Shown here one piece after another: positions 8,612 through 17,518 of a DNA stretch of 64,000 nucleotides. Made by a program: the position numbers and the translations under genes. Origin of the DNA: Thalassospira lohafexi. Its GTDB lineage: Bacteria; Pseudomonadota; Alphaproteobacteria; Rhodospirillales; Thalassospiraceae. The stretch is from contig NZ_NXGX01000003.1 of NCBI RefSeq assembly GCF_002844275.1, forward strand, positions 124,001 through 188,000. The letters run 5' to 3'. The notes beneath the pieces are model-generated. The model was not told where the DNA came from, ran no database searches, and saw only the letters and a program-made list of their open reading frames with translations. Position 1 is the stretch's first letter. Each line of letters opens with the position of its first letter.

Positions 8612-9340
8612 ATGATGGCGAACATGACACAAAAACAGCGCCAAGGCCCGGAAACCCTGGAGTCTGACGGTGAAAACAAGCCGGTCGGAAATGCCCGTTT
8701 TTCGACTTCAAACCGGAAAAACACCCAAAACGCCAAGGACAAGCAGCGCGAAGCCAACCGCCCGCGCCGTGTCACGCGTGATTATCTGATGAATTATGCG
8801 ACCTGGTATCTTGAACGGTTTGCCGCCTCACGTGCCCGACTTGAAAAACTGATGCGCGGTAAAATACGTCTGTCGGTGGCGGAATATGGCACCGATCCCG
8901 AAGAAGCCGAAAACTGGATGAAGTCGGTTCTAAGCACATGCGAAAAAGCCGGTTTTATCAATGATGACGCCTATGCCAAGGGACGGGCAAGATCGCTTTT
9001 TCGCAAGGGCAAAGCCATGCGGGTTATTGCCGCTGACTTGTCATCACGCGGGATCGCATCCGATCAGATTGATACCGCACTCAAGGATCTTAAGGCCGAG
9101 GCCGAACAAGCCGCCTATGACGAGGTCCGCGGCACCGACCCCAACATTGCCGCGGCCGCTGCCTATGCCCGTCGTCGGCGTCTTGGCCCATGGCGACGCC
9201 CTGATATCCGCGATGAAAAACGTGAAAAGGATATGGCCGCCCTCGCCCGTCAAGGGTTTGGCTATGACACCGCCACCCGCATCATCAACAGCGACCTTGA
9301 TGAACTGAATGATCTGTTGTCGATGATTGACGGCATTTGA
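8612..9340 (+). CDS. recX: Regulatory protein RecX
   Basis: RecX binds RecA filaments and damps recombination. The 242-residue product has a basic, low-complexity N-terminal extension of about 50 residues, then the RecX repeat helices: YATWYLERFAASRARLEKLM, INDDAYAKGRARSLFRKGKAM and IAADLSSRGIASDQIDTAL. The last third (AAAAAYARRRRLGPWRRPDIRDEKREKDMAALARQGF, read in parts) fits alphaproteobacterial RecX. The start is uncertain: ATG at 8612, 8615 or 8624, with AAGGGTG somewhat far upstream (8594-8600). It is transcribed divergently from the ABC permease; 82 bases separate them. Confidence 0.87.
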   Translation: MMANMTQKQRQGPETLESDGENKPVGNARFSTSNRKNTQNAKDKQREANRPRRVTRDYLMNYATWYLERFAASRARLEKLMRGKIRLSVAEYGTDPEEAENWMKSVLSTCEKAGFINDDAYAKGRARSLFRKGKAMRVIAADLSSRGIASDQIDTALKDLKAEAEQAAYDEVRGTDPNIAAAAAYARRRRLGPWRRPDIRDEKREKDMAALARQGFGYDTATRIINSDLDELNDLLSMIDGI

Positions 9341-9408
9341 TCGCCGGATCAAAGGCGGTTATCACTAATCCATCCTTTTGCATCCCTGTTGATACGGAGA
9401 CCCCAGAC

Positions 9409-9744
9409 ATGATGGTCCGCATCTATCACAATCCGCGCTGTTCCAAATCGCGTCAGACACTGGCCCTGATCGAAGAAAAAGGCATCACACCCGATGTCAT
9501 TCTTTATCTCGACACACCGCCGTCCCCGCAAGAAATGTCGGAACTGATTGAGATGCTCGGCATGCAGCCCGAAGACATCCTGCGCAAAAAAGAAGCCCGC
9601 GAAGAAGGCATTGCCGATCTGCGTGGCGATGATCTGATCGAAGCCCTATGCGCCCATCCGCGCGCCCTCGAACGCCCGATTGTAGTCAATGACCACAAGG
9701 CCGTTCTGGGCCGTCCACCGGAAAACGTGCTCGATATTCTGTAA
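9409..9744 (+). CDS. ArsC-family (glutaredoxin-type) arsenate reductase-like protein
   Basis: A 111-residue cytosolic protein of the ArsC/Spx-like thioredoxin fold. It opens with MVRIYHNPRCSKSRQTLALI, where the Cys of NPRCSKS is the active-site residue, and ends with RPIVVNDHKAVLGRPPENVL, with the conserved Arg of the ArsC signature. This wording is the YfgD-type subgroup, often annotated arsenate reductase but rarely tied to arsenic operons. No ars genes are nearby, so an arsenate role is not supported by context. The start at 9409 is chosen from GGAG at 9396-9399. It follows recX by 68 bases. Confidence 0.85.
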   Translation: MMVRIYHNPRCSKSRQTLALIEEKGITPDVILYLDTPPSPQEMSELIEMLGMQPEDILRKKEAREEGIADLRGDDLIEALCAHPRALERPIVVNDHKAVLGRPPENVLDIL

Positions 9745-9780
9745 TCGGCGACAGGCTGCATAGGGTGGTTGCGGCCACCG

Positions 9781-9816
9781 AACGGTGGATTCGCGCCTGC
9801 GCGGGAACGACGGTGG
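9781..9816. repeat. Degenerate short interspersed repeat
   Basis: The stretch around GATTCGCGCCTGCGCGGGAA resembles the widespread proteobacterial intergenic repeat built on ATTCCCGC...GCGGGAAT. A second degenerate relative lies near 25810-25840. Confidence 0.35.
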
Positions 9817-9858
9817 CATAAAACCGTCCATCTTTTTCGGGAAACACCCGTAACATCA

Positions 9859-9890
9859 AACGCCTGTGCCCATTCGGCACGGGCGTTTTT
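9859..9890 (+). terminator. Terminator after the ArsC-like gene
   Basis: An 11-bp stem (9860-9870 with 9876-9886, one wobble) and 5-base loop are followed by a T run. Confidence 0.8.
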
Positions 9891-9979
9891 CGTTATTAGT
9901 AAAAGTCTAATACCCCGAATGCCATTATGTCATAGGCTCAGAAACGCATAAACGAACCGCACCTATCAGGAGGCCTTTG

Positions 9980-10357
9980 ATGATTGCCGCATTCGCCCTG
10001 ATCCTTGTTTGCCAATTGTTTGGCGAAGTCATATCGGAACTGTTTGACCTGCCGGTACCCGGACCTGTGATCGGTCTGGTTTTATTGTTCTTTGGCTTGC
10101 TGATCAGTCGCAAACCGCCAAAGGTCCTGACCGATGCGGCCGATAACCTTCTGATCCATTTTTCATTGCTGTTTGTCCCCGCCGGTGTCGGCGTTGTCAC
10201 CCAGATTGACCGGCTTAAGGGCGATTGGCTGCCGATTGCGGCGGCTTTGATTGTCTCGACCTTGCTCGCCATTGTGCTGACCGCGATGCTGATGTCAAAG
10301 CTTCTGCCCAAACAAACCGATGTATCTACCCCAGATAGCGCAAAGGATGCATCGTAA
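9980..10357 (+). CDS. lrgA: CidA/LrgA-family holin-like membrane protein
   Basis: A 125-residue protein with four hydrophobic segments, matching the CidA/LrgA family. FDLPVPGPVIGLVLLFFGLL and LLFVPAGVGVVTQ are the family signatures. ATG 9980 is preceded by AGGAGG at 6-base spacing. Its stop overlaps the lrgB start (TAATG), so translation is coupled. In Gram-positives the pair tunes murein hydrolase activity; in Gram-negatives and plastids homologues are linked to glycolate/pyruvate-type transport. Either role is possible here. Confidence 0.9.
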   Translation: MIAAFALILVCQLFGEVISELFDLPVPGPVIGLVLLFFGLLISRKPPKVLTDAADNLLIHFSLLFVPAGVGVVTQIDRLKGDWLPIAAALIVSTLLAIVLTAMLMSKLLPKQTDVSTPDSAKDAS

Positions 10358-11079
10358 TGGAAACCGACATCACACAGCTTTGGGTTTATCTGTCGACCAA
10401 ACCACTGACGGGACTTACCATCACGCTTGTCGCCTATTCCATCGGGTTCTGGCTGTATCAGAAAAGCAACCGCAACCCGATGTGCAATCCGGTCGTGATT
10501 GCCATTGCCCTGATCGCGTTTCTTCTCAAGGTCACAGACACCCCCTATGCCACCTATTTCGAAGGCGCACAGTTTGTGCACTTCCTGCTTGGCCCGGCCA
10601 CCGTTGCCTTGGCCGTGCCGCTGTTTCGTCAGACCGAAACGCTTAAACGCGCCATGCCGGTGATTGTCTTTGGCGTTTTATTCGGATCCTTGGTTGCCAG
10701 TGCCAGCACGGTTCTTTTGGCGTGGGCTTTGGGCGCAAGCCCGGAAACACTGGCGTCATTGGCCCCAAAATCGGTGACCACCCCGGTTGCCATGGGCATT
10801 GCCGAAAACATTGGTGGCGTTCCCGCCCTGACCGCGGTCTGCGTCATTGCCACCGGTATTGTCGGGGCAACACTTGGCCCGATGGTGATGAATATGGCGC
10901 GATTGAAAGACTGGCGGGCACGGGGCTTTGCCATGGGCGTCGCATCGCACGGCATTGGGACCGCACGCGCCTTTCAGGTCAATGAAACGGCGGGGGCTTT
11001 TTCCGGATTGGCGATGGGGTTAAACACCATGGCAACCGCCATCACCATCCCGTTTTTGTGGCACTGGATATTCGGGTAA
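10357..11079 (+). CDS. lrgB: LrgB/CidB-family membrane protein
   Basis: A 240-residue polytopic inner-membrane protein of the LrgB family. LAPKSVTTPVAMGIAENIGG and ASHGIGTARAFQVNETAGAF are its conserved signatures. It overlaps lrgA by one base, and the two form an operon. The family partners with LrgA/CidA in regulated autolysis or small organic acid transport. No regulator is adjacent on the same strand; the MarR gene 600 bases on is separated by an opposite-strand gene. Confidence 0.92.
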   Translation: METDITQLWVYLSTKPLTGLTITLVAYSIGFWLYQKSNRNPMCNPVVIAIALIAFLLKVTDTPYATYFEGAQFVHFLLGPATVALAVPLFRQTETLKRAMPVIVFGVLFGSLVASASTVLLAWALGASPETLASLAPKSVTTPVAMGIAENIGGVPALTAVCVIATGIVGATLGPMVMNMARLKDWRARGFAMGVASHGIGTARAFQVNETAGAFSGLAMGLNTMATAITIPFLWHWIFG

Positions 11080-11087
11080 GACAAATA

Positions 11088-11576
11088 TCATCGGGCCAGA
11101 GGAGCACGGTACCGGGTATCACGCCCGGCAAGGCGACGCATGCGCAGCCCATCACGAATGTTTAACCCGATCAGAACAAGATTAACCCCACCGGCAATCA
11201 ATTCAACCGCCTGAAGCGGGACAAACAGGCCGTCCAGGTCACCACGATTGGCAAGGATCGCCAAAGATACGGCACTTGGGACAAGGATGAGAAGGCCATT
11301 GGCCGCAATGAATTTCATCCTGCGCAGTTTGAGTGCCAAAACACCGGAAATATGCCCGCGCGCCAAACGAAAACCTGACGCACCGGTCGCAGCCAGTGTG
11401 GGAACAAGCAGCAGTACCCCCCACGCAACTGCCGTTTTAACAGCAACGATTTGAACATGTGATCCACCAAGTTCGACAAGCACCGTTGCCAGCCAGAACG
11501 TAGCAATCAAAAGGAACACCGCCCCACCGGCAATACGGTGAAGGGTGCGCAATAGAGTGTTTGTTGATATGGACAT
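11088..11576 (-). CDS. Hypothetical four-helix membrane protein
   Basis: From ATG 11576 (AAGAG six bases upstream) the protein is 162 residues with four hydrophobic segments: about 15-38, 45-68, 82-105 and 115-140. The first helix begins with LHRIAGGAVFLLIATFWLAT; the His followed by small residues in helix 1 recalls membrane b-type cytochrome or CopD-like proteins, but no paired haem histidines are evident. The frame extends upstream to 11735 without a ribosome site and would run into the MarR gene. It is divergent from that MarR gene across a palindrome-rich region, so it is probably the regulator's target. Function unknown. Confidence 0.7.
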   Translation of the reverse strand: MSISTNTLLRTLHRIAGGAVFLLIATFWLATVLVELGGSHVQIVAVKTAVAWGVLLLVPTLAATGASGFRLARGHISGVLALKLRRMKFIAANGLLILVPSAVSLAILANRGDLDGLFVPLQAVELIAGGVNLVLIGLNIRDGLRMRRLAGRDTRYRAPLAR

Positions 11577-11620
11577 CGTCATCTCTTTTTGAACAAGGAT
11601 TGCGATGTGGCGCCACACGT

Positions 11621-11667
11621 ATTTAAATAGCATACTATATATTACATAGCAAGCTATGCATTTAAAT
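11621..11667. promoter_or_regulatory. Palindrome-rich operator region between membrane protein and marR genes
   Basis: The AT-rich divergent spacer contains CATAGC-AA-GCTATG (11645-11658, perfect), ATAG-CATA-CTAT (11627-11638) and flanking ATTTAAAT copies (11621-11628, 11660-11667). Such sites suit a dimeric MarR repressor acting on both promoters. Confidence 0.45.
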
Positions 11668-11683
11668 GCACACAGGAGCCTCC

Positions 11684-12145
11684 ATGCCGCTGAAACGAAC
11701 CCAGTCTGCGGGGTATATGACCAATTGGGCTGCACGCCTGTTTGCGCGTGCCATTGACCAGAAACTCAAACCCATGGGCATGAGCAGTGGATACCTGCCG
11801 GTTTTCTTTGCGCTGGTGGATGGCACGGCACGCACGCAAAAGCAGTTGGCCCTTGGTGCTGGCATTGAACAGCCCACCATGGCCGCGACGCTCAATCGCA
11901 TGGAACGCGATGGATGGATCGAACGGGAAAAAGACGGCGAAGATCGCCGCATTACCCACATCCGGTTGAGTGCTGCGGCCCGTGACAAGGCACAAGACAT
12001 TCAGGCCATCGTCAATCAGGTCAACGAAACCGCCCTGTCAGGCTTAAACAGTCTGGAACAACGCGTTTTGCTGGATGCGCTGGGCAAGGTCACCACGGCC
12101 CTGACCCGCACAGAAGAAAACCAGAAACACCCCGTACCGAAATAA
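11684..12145 (+). CDS. MarR-family transcriptional regulator
   Basis: A 153-residue winged-helix regulator. The recognition region is RTQKQLALGAGIEQPTMAAT followed by LNRMERDGWIEREKDGEDRR, the classic MarR helix-turn-helix plus wing with DxRR. ATG 11684 is backed by AGGAG five bases upstream. The gene is divergent from a small membrane-protein gene, and the shared spacer carries several palindromes, so autoregulation and control of that neighbour are likely. The ligand is unknown. Confidence 0.9.
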   Translation: MPLKRTQSAGYMTNWAARLFARAIDQKLKPMGMSSGYLPVFFALVDGTARTQKQLALGAGIEQPTMAATLNRMERDGWIEREKDGEDRRITHIRLSAAARDKAQDIQAIVNQVNETALSGLNSLEQRVLLDALGKVTTALTRTEENQKHPVPK

Positions 12146-12203
12146 CATGCCGACTTACCCATCAGTGTGGCGAGATGCCCCGTTGCGATGCGGGCGGTAG
12201 CAT

Positions 12204-12233
12204 CGGGTGAGCCGAAGCTCACCCGAACGTTTT
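12204..12233. terminator. Hairpin between converging marR and chemoreceptor genes
   Basis: A 9-bp stem (12204-12212 with 12217-12225) closes a CGAA loop, followed on the plus strand by AACGTTTT. It probably terminates marR; support in the minus direction is weak. Confidence 0.55.
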
Positions 12234-12235
12234 AA

Positions 12236-13939
12236 TTAACCTGCACGCAACTGCGACAGAAACTCTGAAACAGTATCCTGCAGGGTATCAATCTGCTTGG
12301 CCAGATCGCCAACGGTCGCATCAAGTTCGCCCGCCGCAGCACCGCTGCTGCTGGCGGCTTTATGGATTTCGTCGATGTTGGCAACCACTTCGTTCGATCC
12401 GGAAGATGCGCTTGTTGCACTGTTGGCGATTTCGTTGACGGCCGAGTTTTGCTCGGACACGGCTGACGCAATGCCGTTGGCAATTTCGCTGATCGACGAG
12501 ATTGTCTGGGTTACCTTCTCGATGGCTTCCACCGTGACCTTGGTTTCATCCTGAATCGCCCCGATCTGCTGGGCGATTTCATCGGTGGCCTTGGCCGTCT
12601 GATTGGCAAGGTTTTTGACCTCTTGGGCCACAACGGCAAAGCCTTTGCCCGCCTCACCGGCGCGCGCGGCTTCAATCGTCGCATTCAGGGCCAAAAGGTT
12701 GGTCTGCGATGCGATATCGTTAATCAGGCTGACAACCTGACCAATGCGCTCGGCCGCCTCGGCAAGACCGCCGACCATTTCATTGGCCCGCGATGCCTCA
12801 CCCACAGCAGCCTCGGCGATAGAAGTCGACTCGTGGACCTGACCGCCAATCTGGCTGATTGATGCCGACAGTTCTTCGGTTGCCGCGGCAACCGTTTGAA
12901 CGTTACGGGCCGAATCATTGGCTGCTTCTGAAACCTTCTGGCTTTGATTGACCGAATGATTTGCAGAATCACGCATTGAGTTGGTTGATTTCAACATACC
13001 ACCGGTCGCCGCACGAACTGATGTGACGATCTGACCAATAGACTGTTCGAGTTCAACCGCGAGCTTGTTGCGCTGATCAATCGCTGCCTGTTTGGACCGT
13101 TTTTCTGCAACAACACGAGCTTCTTCGGCTTCGTCGATTTTGGCCGCCGTTTCACGCCAGCGCACCAACCCGTTGGCAATCAGTCCAATCTCGTCCTTGC
13201 GCTCGGTAAAGGATACCTCTTCGCTGAAATCGCGCTCAACGAAACGCGAAATCGTCTGACTAAGAACTCGGAGCGGGCCAAGCTGCCAACGCAGCAACAA
13301 GAACAGAAGGAACGCCGAGACAACGGCAATGATCACACCAACAATGGCGATACGCGCTTCGATCTCACCAGCAACAGCAGCGACTTCTGCCTTTTTAATA
13401 CCAACATACAAAATGCCCAAAACATCGCCAGCCGGCGTCATGATCGGACTGTATTGCGTGACATATTCCGTACCAAGGATAAGCGCTTCACCGCGGAACG
13501 TCTTGCCCGACATGATCGGCGCGTACGCCGCACTGCCTTTGCCAAGCATGGTGCCGACCGCACGTGTACCATCGGGTTTTATGATGTTGGTTGAAACACG
13601 GATAAAATCTTCTTCCGCCGGGACATAGGCAAACACGGTTGCCGTTTGACCGGTGGCCGTGCCAATGCGGTCAATCAGGGCGTGGGAAGATAAATCAGGG
13701 ATTTCCGGCATCACCAGTTTGGATGTTTCGCCATCCTTGGTGATCACCATGTTAAAGTCGGGGTTAGCATCCTGTAGCAACAATGCTGCAACACGAAGAT
13801 TGAGTTTTTGCGACGCCAGACTGTCACTGGCGACCTGTTGATCGACACGCTGCATAATCAACACGCCCAGCAAAATGATCCCACTCATAAGAATAAGAAC
13901 GGCAGCTAAGGCAACTTTAAGTACCAAACTTTTCGACAT
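12236..13939 (-). CDS. Methyl-accepting chemotaxis protein with single Cache sensor
   Basis: A 567-residue transmembrane chemoreceptor. Segment 1 is at about residues 8-29, followed by a periplasmic Cache-type sensor (about 35-190; [13 protein letters not shown] is a typical sCache end), segment 2 at 197-217, HAMP at about 218-270 and a long signalling domain (300-560). The hairpin tip reads [28 protein letters not shown], the near-invariant CheW/CheA contact. There is no C-terminal NWETF-type methylase tether. No che genes are adjacent, so it feeds a chemotaxis core located elsewhere. The ligand is unknown, but sCache domains often bind small carboxylates. Confidence 0.94.
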   Translation of the reverse strand: MSKSLVLKVALAAVLILMSGIILLGVLIMQRVDQQVASDSLASQKLNLRVAALLLQDANPDFNMVITKDGETSKLVMPEIPDLSSHALIDRIGTATGQTATVFAYVPAEEDFIRVSTNIIKPDGTRAVGTMLGKGSAAYAPIMSGKTFRGEALILGTEYVTQYSPIMTPAGDVLGILYVGIKKAEVAAVAGEIEARIAIVGVIIAVVSAFLLFLLLRWQLGPLRVLSQTISRFVERDFSEEVSFTERKDEIGLIANGLVRWRETAAKIDEAEEARVVAEKRSKQAAIDQRNKLAVELEQSIGQIVTSVRAATGGMLKSTNSMRDSANHSVNQSQKVSEAANDSARNVQTVAAATEELSASISQIGGQVHESTSIAEAAVGEASRANEMVGGLAEAAERIGQVVSLINDIASQTNLLALNATIEAARAGEAGKGFAVVAQEVKNLANQTAKATDEIAQQIGAIQDETKVTVEAIEKVTQTISSISEIANGIASAVSEQNSAVNEIANSATSASSGSNEVVANIDEIHKAASSSGAAAGELDATVGDLAKQIDTLQDTVSEFLSQLRAG

Positions 13940-14334
13940 GCTCTCTCCCTAATCACCATCAAGGACAAAACCAGAAGATCGACAGTGGATGGTTCTGTCC
14001 ACATTTCATCAATAGCTTAGCGCCAGGATCAAGGCCCGAACCTAACCCATTATAAGGTATACAATATCAGAATTAACCTTTGCGTATAGTTGTTTATCCT
14101 GTTGCATAGGCTCGCACCTGCACAATTGCCTCAAATCACACGGCACATAAATTAGGGGCACGGGGACGACGTATCGGACACACCGACACGCCAGAACATG
14201 ACGCACGCCAAATCTGGTTATCTTTGGGGATGTCGATTATGAAGAACGGGGCGTCAGAAAACCTGAATGTCGCCAGCCAGCAGATGTCGCAAATGAATGC
14301 AGCAGGGTCTGGGGGCGGGGCTTAGGCTCAGGGC
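13940..14334. other. Gene-poor 395-base spacer upstream of the chemoreceptor gene
   Basis: The AT-rich part (14040-14100) should hold the chemoreceptor promoter, but no consensus pair stands out. A small plus-strand frame (14239-14325) and a copy of a 17-base repeat (14321-14337) lie at the truA side. Nothing else is recognised. Confidence 0.5.
14239..14325 (+). CDS. Possible 28-residue small protein
   Basis: ATG 14239 is preceded by GGGGA at a workable distance and opens a 28-residue frame rich in Ala, Gly, Ser, Asn and Gln, ending in a GSGGGA tail. Its stop lies inside the 17-base repeat shared with 3472-3488. No family is recognised and chance is a real possibility. Confidence 0.15.
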   Translation: MKNGASENLNVASQQMSQMNAAGSGGGA

Positions 14335-14337
14335 CTA
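14321..14337. repeat. 17-base repeat, copy 2
   Basis: Exact second copy of the element at 3472-3488. Here its last three bases are the truA stop codon. Confidence 0.8.
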
Positions 14338-15081
14338 GTAATCAACCTTGACGAAATACAATCCATCCGCTGGTGCGGTAGGACCACCTGCTGCACGGTT
14401 ACAGGCCTCAAGTGCTTTTTTCACCCTAATCGGCTTCCAGCTTCCTTTGCCAACCAGAACCAGTGTCCCAACCATGTTGCGCACCTGATGATGCAGGAAC
14501 GACCGGCTTTCGGTGTGGATGCGGATTTCAAGTGGATCTTCGATGCTGCGCGTGACTTCCAGTTTTTCAAGCGTCTTGATCGGGCTGTTGGCCTGACATT
14601 CGCTGGCGCGGAAACTGGTGAAATCAAACGTGCCAATCAGGTGCTGGGCGGCTTCGTTCATCGCATCGATATCAAGCGGCTTGTAAACCCCCCATGCCAG
14701 CCCGGCTTCAAAGGTCAGCGGGGCGCGGCGATTGATGATGCGATACATGTAGTAGCGTTTTTTTGATGAAAACCGCGCGTGGAAATCTTCGGTAACTTCA
14801 TCGCACAGCTTTACCGCGACCGGGGCCGGTTTAAGATAATGGTTGATCGCATTCATCACCGCGTCGGCCGGGTAATATTTCGGTAAATCGAAATGCACCA
14901 CCTGCCCCAGCGCATGCACCCCGGCATCGGTGCGGCCCGATACATACACGCGCACGAATTCACCGACGAAATCCTCGATCGCGGTTTCAAACACCTTTTG
15001 AACCGAAATCACTTCGTCCTGATACTGCCACCCGTGATAGGGGCGGCCATCATATTCGACGGTGCATTTGTAGCGTTGCAT
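14335..15081 (-). CDS. truA: tRNA pseudouridine(38-40) synthase
   Basis: TruA isomerises uridines 38-40 in the tRNA anticodon arm. From ATG 15081 the protein is 248 residues. SGRTDAGVHALGQVVHFD contains the catalytic Asp of GRTDAGVHA; FLHHQVRNMVGTL is the second conserved block. The start fits the typical YKCTVEYDGRPYHGWQYQ opening, and an upstream extension to 15135 has no family support. A hairpin (15106-15124) lies just upstream. The gene appears to stand alone. Confidence 0.95.
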   Translation of the reverse strand: MQRYKCTVEYDGRPYHGWQYQDEVISVQKVFETAIEDFVGEFVRVYVSGRTDAGVHALGQVVHFDLPKYYPADAVMNAINHYLKPAPVAVKLCDEVTEDFHARFSSKKRYYMYRIINRRAPLTFEAGLAWGVYKPLDIDAMNEAAQHLIGTFDFTSFRASECQANSPIKTLEKLEVTRSIEDPLEIRIHTESRSFLHHQVRNMVGTLVLVGKGSWKPIRVKKALEACNRAAGGPTAPADGLYFVKVDY

Positions 15082-15152
15082 GGGCTCTCGAAACTTGTTG
15101 GAACACCTGAGCCTTCGGCTCAGGACGGCGCGCACCCGTTATATCCGGGCTG

Positions 15153-15187
15153 ATAAAAGAAAACGAGGGGCTTTGACACCCCTCGTT
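15153..15187 (-). terminator. Terminator of argG
   Basis: A 9-bp stem (15162-15170 with 15179-15187), 8-base loop and a T-rich tail in the minus direction lie 28 bases past the argG stop. Confidence 0.8.
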
Positions 15188-15214
15188 CCAATCCTCACAC
15201 AATTAAATGCGTGA

Positions 15215-16435
15215 TTATTTCAGATCGTCATTGCCGTAGCCAAGGCGCAGACGCAGCGCATTGAGCTTGATAAAGCCTTCTGCATCGTGCTGGTCATAAA
15301 CGGTGTCGGCTTCGAACGTGACGTGTTCTTCGGAATAAATCGAGTTCGGCGATTTACGCCCGGTAACCGTGACGTTGCCTTTGTACAGATCAAGGCGCAC
15401 CGTGCCGTTGACCGACCGCTGGGTGTCATCGATCAGACGCTGAAGCGCCTGACGTTCCGGCGACCACCAATACCCGTTATAGATCATCTCGGCATACCGC
15501 GGCATCAGCTCGTCTTTAAGATGACCCGCATTGCGGTCCAGCGTGATGCTTTCCATCGCGCGGTGTGCGGTGAGCATGATCGTACCGCCCGGTGTTTCGT
15601 AAACACCACGCGACTTCATGCCGACATAACGGTTTTCAACCAGATCAAGACGACCAATACCGTTTTTGCCAGCCACATCGTTAAGGGCGGTCAACAAGGT
15701 GGCCGGGCTCATGCGTTCGCCGTTGATCGCAACCGGATCGCCTTTTTCGAATTCAATTTCGATGGTGGTGATCGCATCGGGTGCGTTCTGCGGCGAAACC
15801 GTACGCATGAACATATTTTCGTTCGGCTTCGTCCACGGATCTTCAAGCGCCTTGCCTTCGTAGGAAATGTGCAGAAGGTTGGCATCCGTCGAATAGGGCG
15901 GCTCATCGCCACCGGCTTTATCGGCTGAAATCGGGATCTGGTGCTTCTGGGCGAAGTCGAGCAACGCGGTACGCGAATTCAATTCCCACTCACGCCACGG
16001 TGCAATCACCTTAACGTCGGGCTTCAGGCCATAATAACCAAGCTCAAAACGGACCTGATCGTTGCCTTTGCCGGTCGCGCCGTGTGACACGGCATCGGCA
16101 CCAACTTCCTTGGCGATTTCGATTTGGCGTTTGGCAATCAATGGCCGCGCAATCGACGTCCCCAGCAGGTAAACACCTTCATACAGGGCATTGGCGCGGA
16201 ACATCGGGAAGACGTAATCGCGGACGAACTCTTCGCGCAGATCTTCGATGAAGATTTGCTTCACGCCGAACATCTCTGCCTTTTTACGGGCGGGCTCAAG
16301 CTCTTCGCCCTGGCCGAGATCGGCGGTGAAGGTCACGACTTCGCAGTTATACTGTTCACGAAGCCACTTCAGGATGATGGAGGTATCAAGCCCGCCTGAA
16401 TAGGCAAGCACCACCTTTTTGACCTGATCGCTCAT
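15215..16435 (-). CDS. argG: Argininosuccinate synthase
   Basis: The enzyme ligates citrulline and aspartate with ATP in arginine synthesis (EC 6.3.4.5). [16 protein letters not shown] is the ATP pyrophosphatase P-loop. [14 protein letters not shown] and the [11 protein letters not shown] stretch are family hallmarks. ATG 16435 gives 406 residues, the usual size; a TTG 24 bases upstream would add an atypical KKKGVTA leader. It is transcribed alone between a tandem-repeat leader (16456-16489) and its own terminator. Together with argD-argF it covers three arginine steps in this window. Confidence 0.97.
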   Translation of the reverse strand: MSDQVKKVVLAYSGGLDTSIILKWLREQYNCEVVTFTADLGQGEELEPARKKAEMFGVKQIFIEDLREEFVRDYVFPMFRANALYEGVYLLGTSIARPLIAKRQIEIAKEVGADAVSHGATGKGNDQVRFELGYYGLKPDVKVIAPWREWELNSRTALLDFAQKHQIPISADKAGGDEPPYSTDANLLHISYEGKALEDPWTKPNENMFMRTVSPQNAPDAITTIEIEFEKGDPVAINGERMSPATLLTALNDVAGKNGIGRLDLVENRYVGMKSRGVYETPGGTIMLTAHRAMESITLDRNAGHLKDELMPRYAEMIYNGYWWSPERQALQRLIDDTQRSVNGTVRLDLYKGNVTVTGRKSPNSIYSEEHVTFEADTVYDQHDAEGFIKLNALRLRLGYGNDDLK

Positions 16436-16455
16436 TGCAGTGACGCCTTTCTTTT

Positions 16456-16489
16456 TCAATACACTTCAGGGATCAATACACTTCAGGGA
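16456..16489. repeat. 17-base tandem direct repeat upstream of argG
   Basis: TCAATACACTTCAGGGA occurs twice head to tail (16456-16472 and 16473-16489), ending 20 bases before the argG start codon, in its leader. A looser CCCTG[CT]CATAG pair lies at about 16510-16535. Confidence 0.85.
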
Positions 16490-16751
16490 ATGGCACACGC
16501 GTGCCCGGCTCCCTGTCATAGTTCCCTGCCATAGACGCAATCTGTTGATTGCGTCGGGCCCCGAAAAGCCTGTAAGGCGCTCCGACGGCTCTTTATGCAA
16601 AATCTGCCCCATCTTGCACAAAGAGCCCTAGACCTTGAGCGCGGAGTATAGGAAAACACTAGTGAGGGGCAAGACCCAAGATTGGGCTTGGTGCCAAAAA
16701 GGCGCAAAAACCCGTAAAATATTGCCTCGCTTTTGGAAAAAACCGCTCCGA

Positions 16752-17468
16752 ATGCTCAAAAACACCGAAGAAACCGAAATAGACCTGCCCAAAATTGGCC
16801 CGCTGCCGGTCCGTTTACGGCCCAGCGCGCGCGCGTCGCGACTCAAACTGCGGATTGATCCGGCGTTTGACGGGGTCGAAATCGTCGTGCCCACCGGAAT
16901 TTCACGAAAAGTCGCCCTTTCGATGCTGGACCAGCATAGCGATTGGGTAGCCGCCCACATTCAACGTTTGCCCGACCGCGTACAATTCGTGCCCGGCGCG
17001 TGGATTCCGTTTCTGGGCGAAGACCACGCCATCCGCGCCGTCCCCGATGCAAAACGTGGTGTCTGGGCCGAGGCCGGGGTGATCTGGGTATCGGGATTGC
17101 CCGAACATACCAACCGGCGTGTGACCGATTTCCTGAAAAAACAGGCCAAACTTGAAATCGCCCCGCGCGCCCAAGAATATGCCGACCAAATCGGTAAGAA
17201 AATCAATCGGATATCGCTGAAAGACACCCGCACCCGTTGGGGCAGTTGCTCCTCAAACGGCAATTTGGCGTTTAGCTGGCGACTCGTTCTCGCCCCCGAA
17301 GATGTGCTTGATTACGTCGTCGCCCACGAGGTCGCCCATCTTCAGGAACTGAACCACAGTGCGCGGTTCTGGGCTGTGGTGGATGATCTTTATGGCCCGT
17401 CAAAGAAACAGCAACACTGGCTTAAACGAAACGGCTCTGCCCTGCATCGATATGGTGCCGGAAGTTGA
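16752..17468 (+). CDS. YgjP-type (DUF45) zinc metallopeptidase-like protein
   Basis: A 238-residue soluble protein with the DUF45/WLM-related pattern. Zinc site HEVAHLQELNHS (HExxH plus a downstream His) sits at the C-terminal third, preceded by TRTRWGSCSSNGNLAFSWRL, the most conserved block of the family. The frame is open upstream to a TTG at 16635, but ATG 16752 precedes the first conserved residues. Substrates of the family are not established to my knowledge. It stands between argG and lysE; 47 bases before the latter could allow co-transcription. Confidence 0.85.
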   Translation: MLKNTEETEIDLPKIGPLPVRLRPSARASRLKLRIDPAFDGVEIVVPTGISRKVALSMLDQHSDWVAAHIQRLPDRVQFVPGAWIPFLGEDHAIRAVPDAKRGVWAEAGVIWVSGLPEHTNRRVTDFLKKQAKLEIAPRAQEYADQIGKKINRISLKDTRTRWGSCSSNGNLAFSWRLVLAPEDVLDYVVAHEVAHLQELNHSARFWAVVDDLYGPSKKQQHWLKRNGSALHRYGAGS

Positions 17469-17518
17469 CTGAGTAAGTTAACCAACTCAATCCATACTGC
17501 CCTTACAGGATGCGTCCC

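Noticed and set aside
9781-9816. Inserted mobile element after the ArsC-like gene
   Set aside because: Only a short degenerate dispersed repeat is seen; there are no terminal repeats or transposase fragments.
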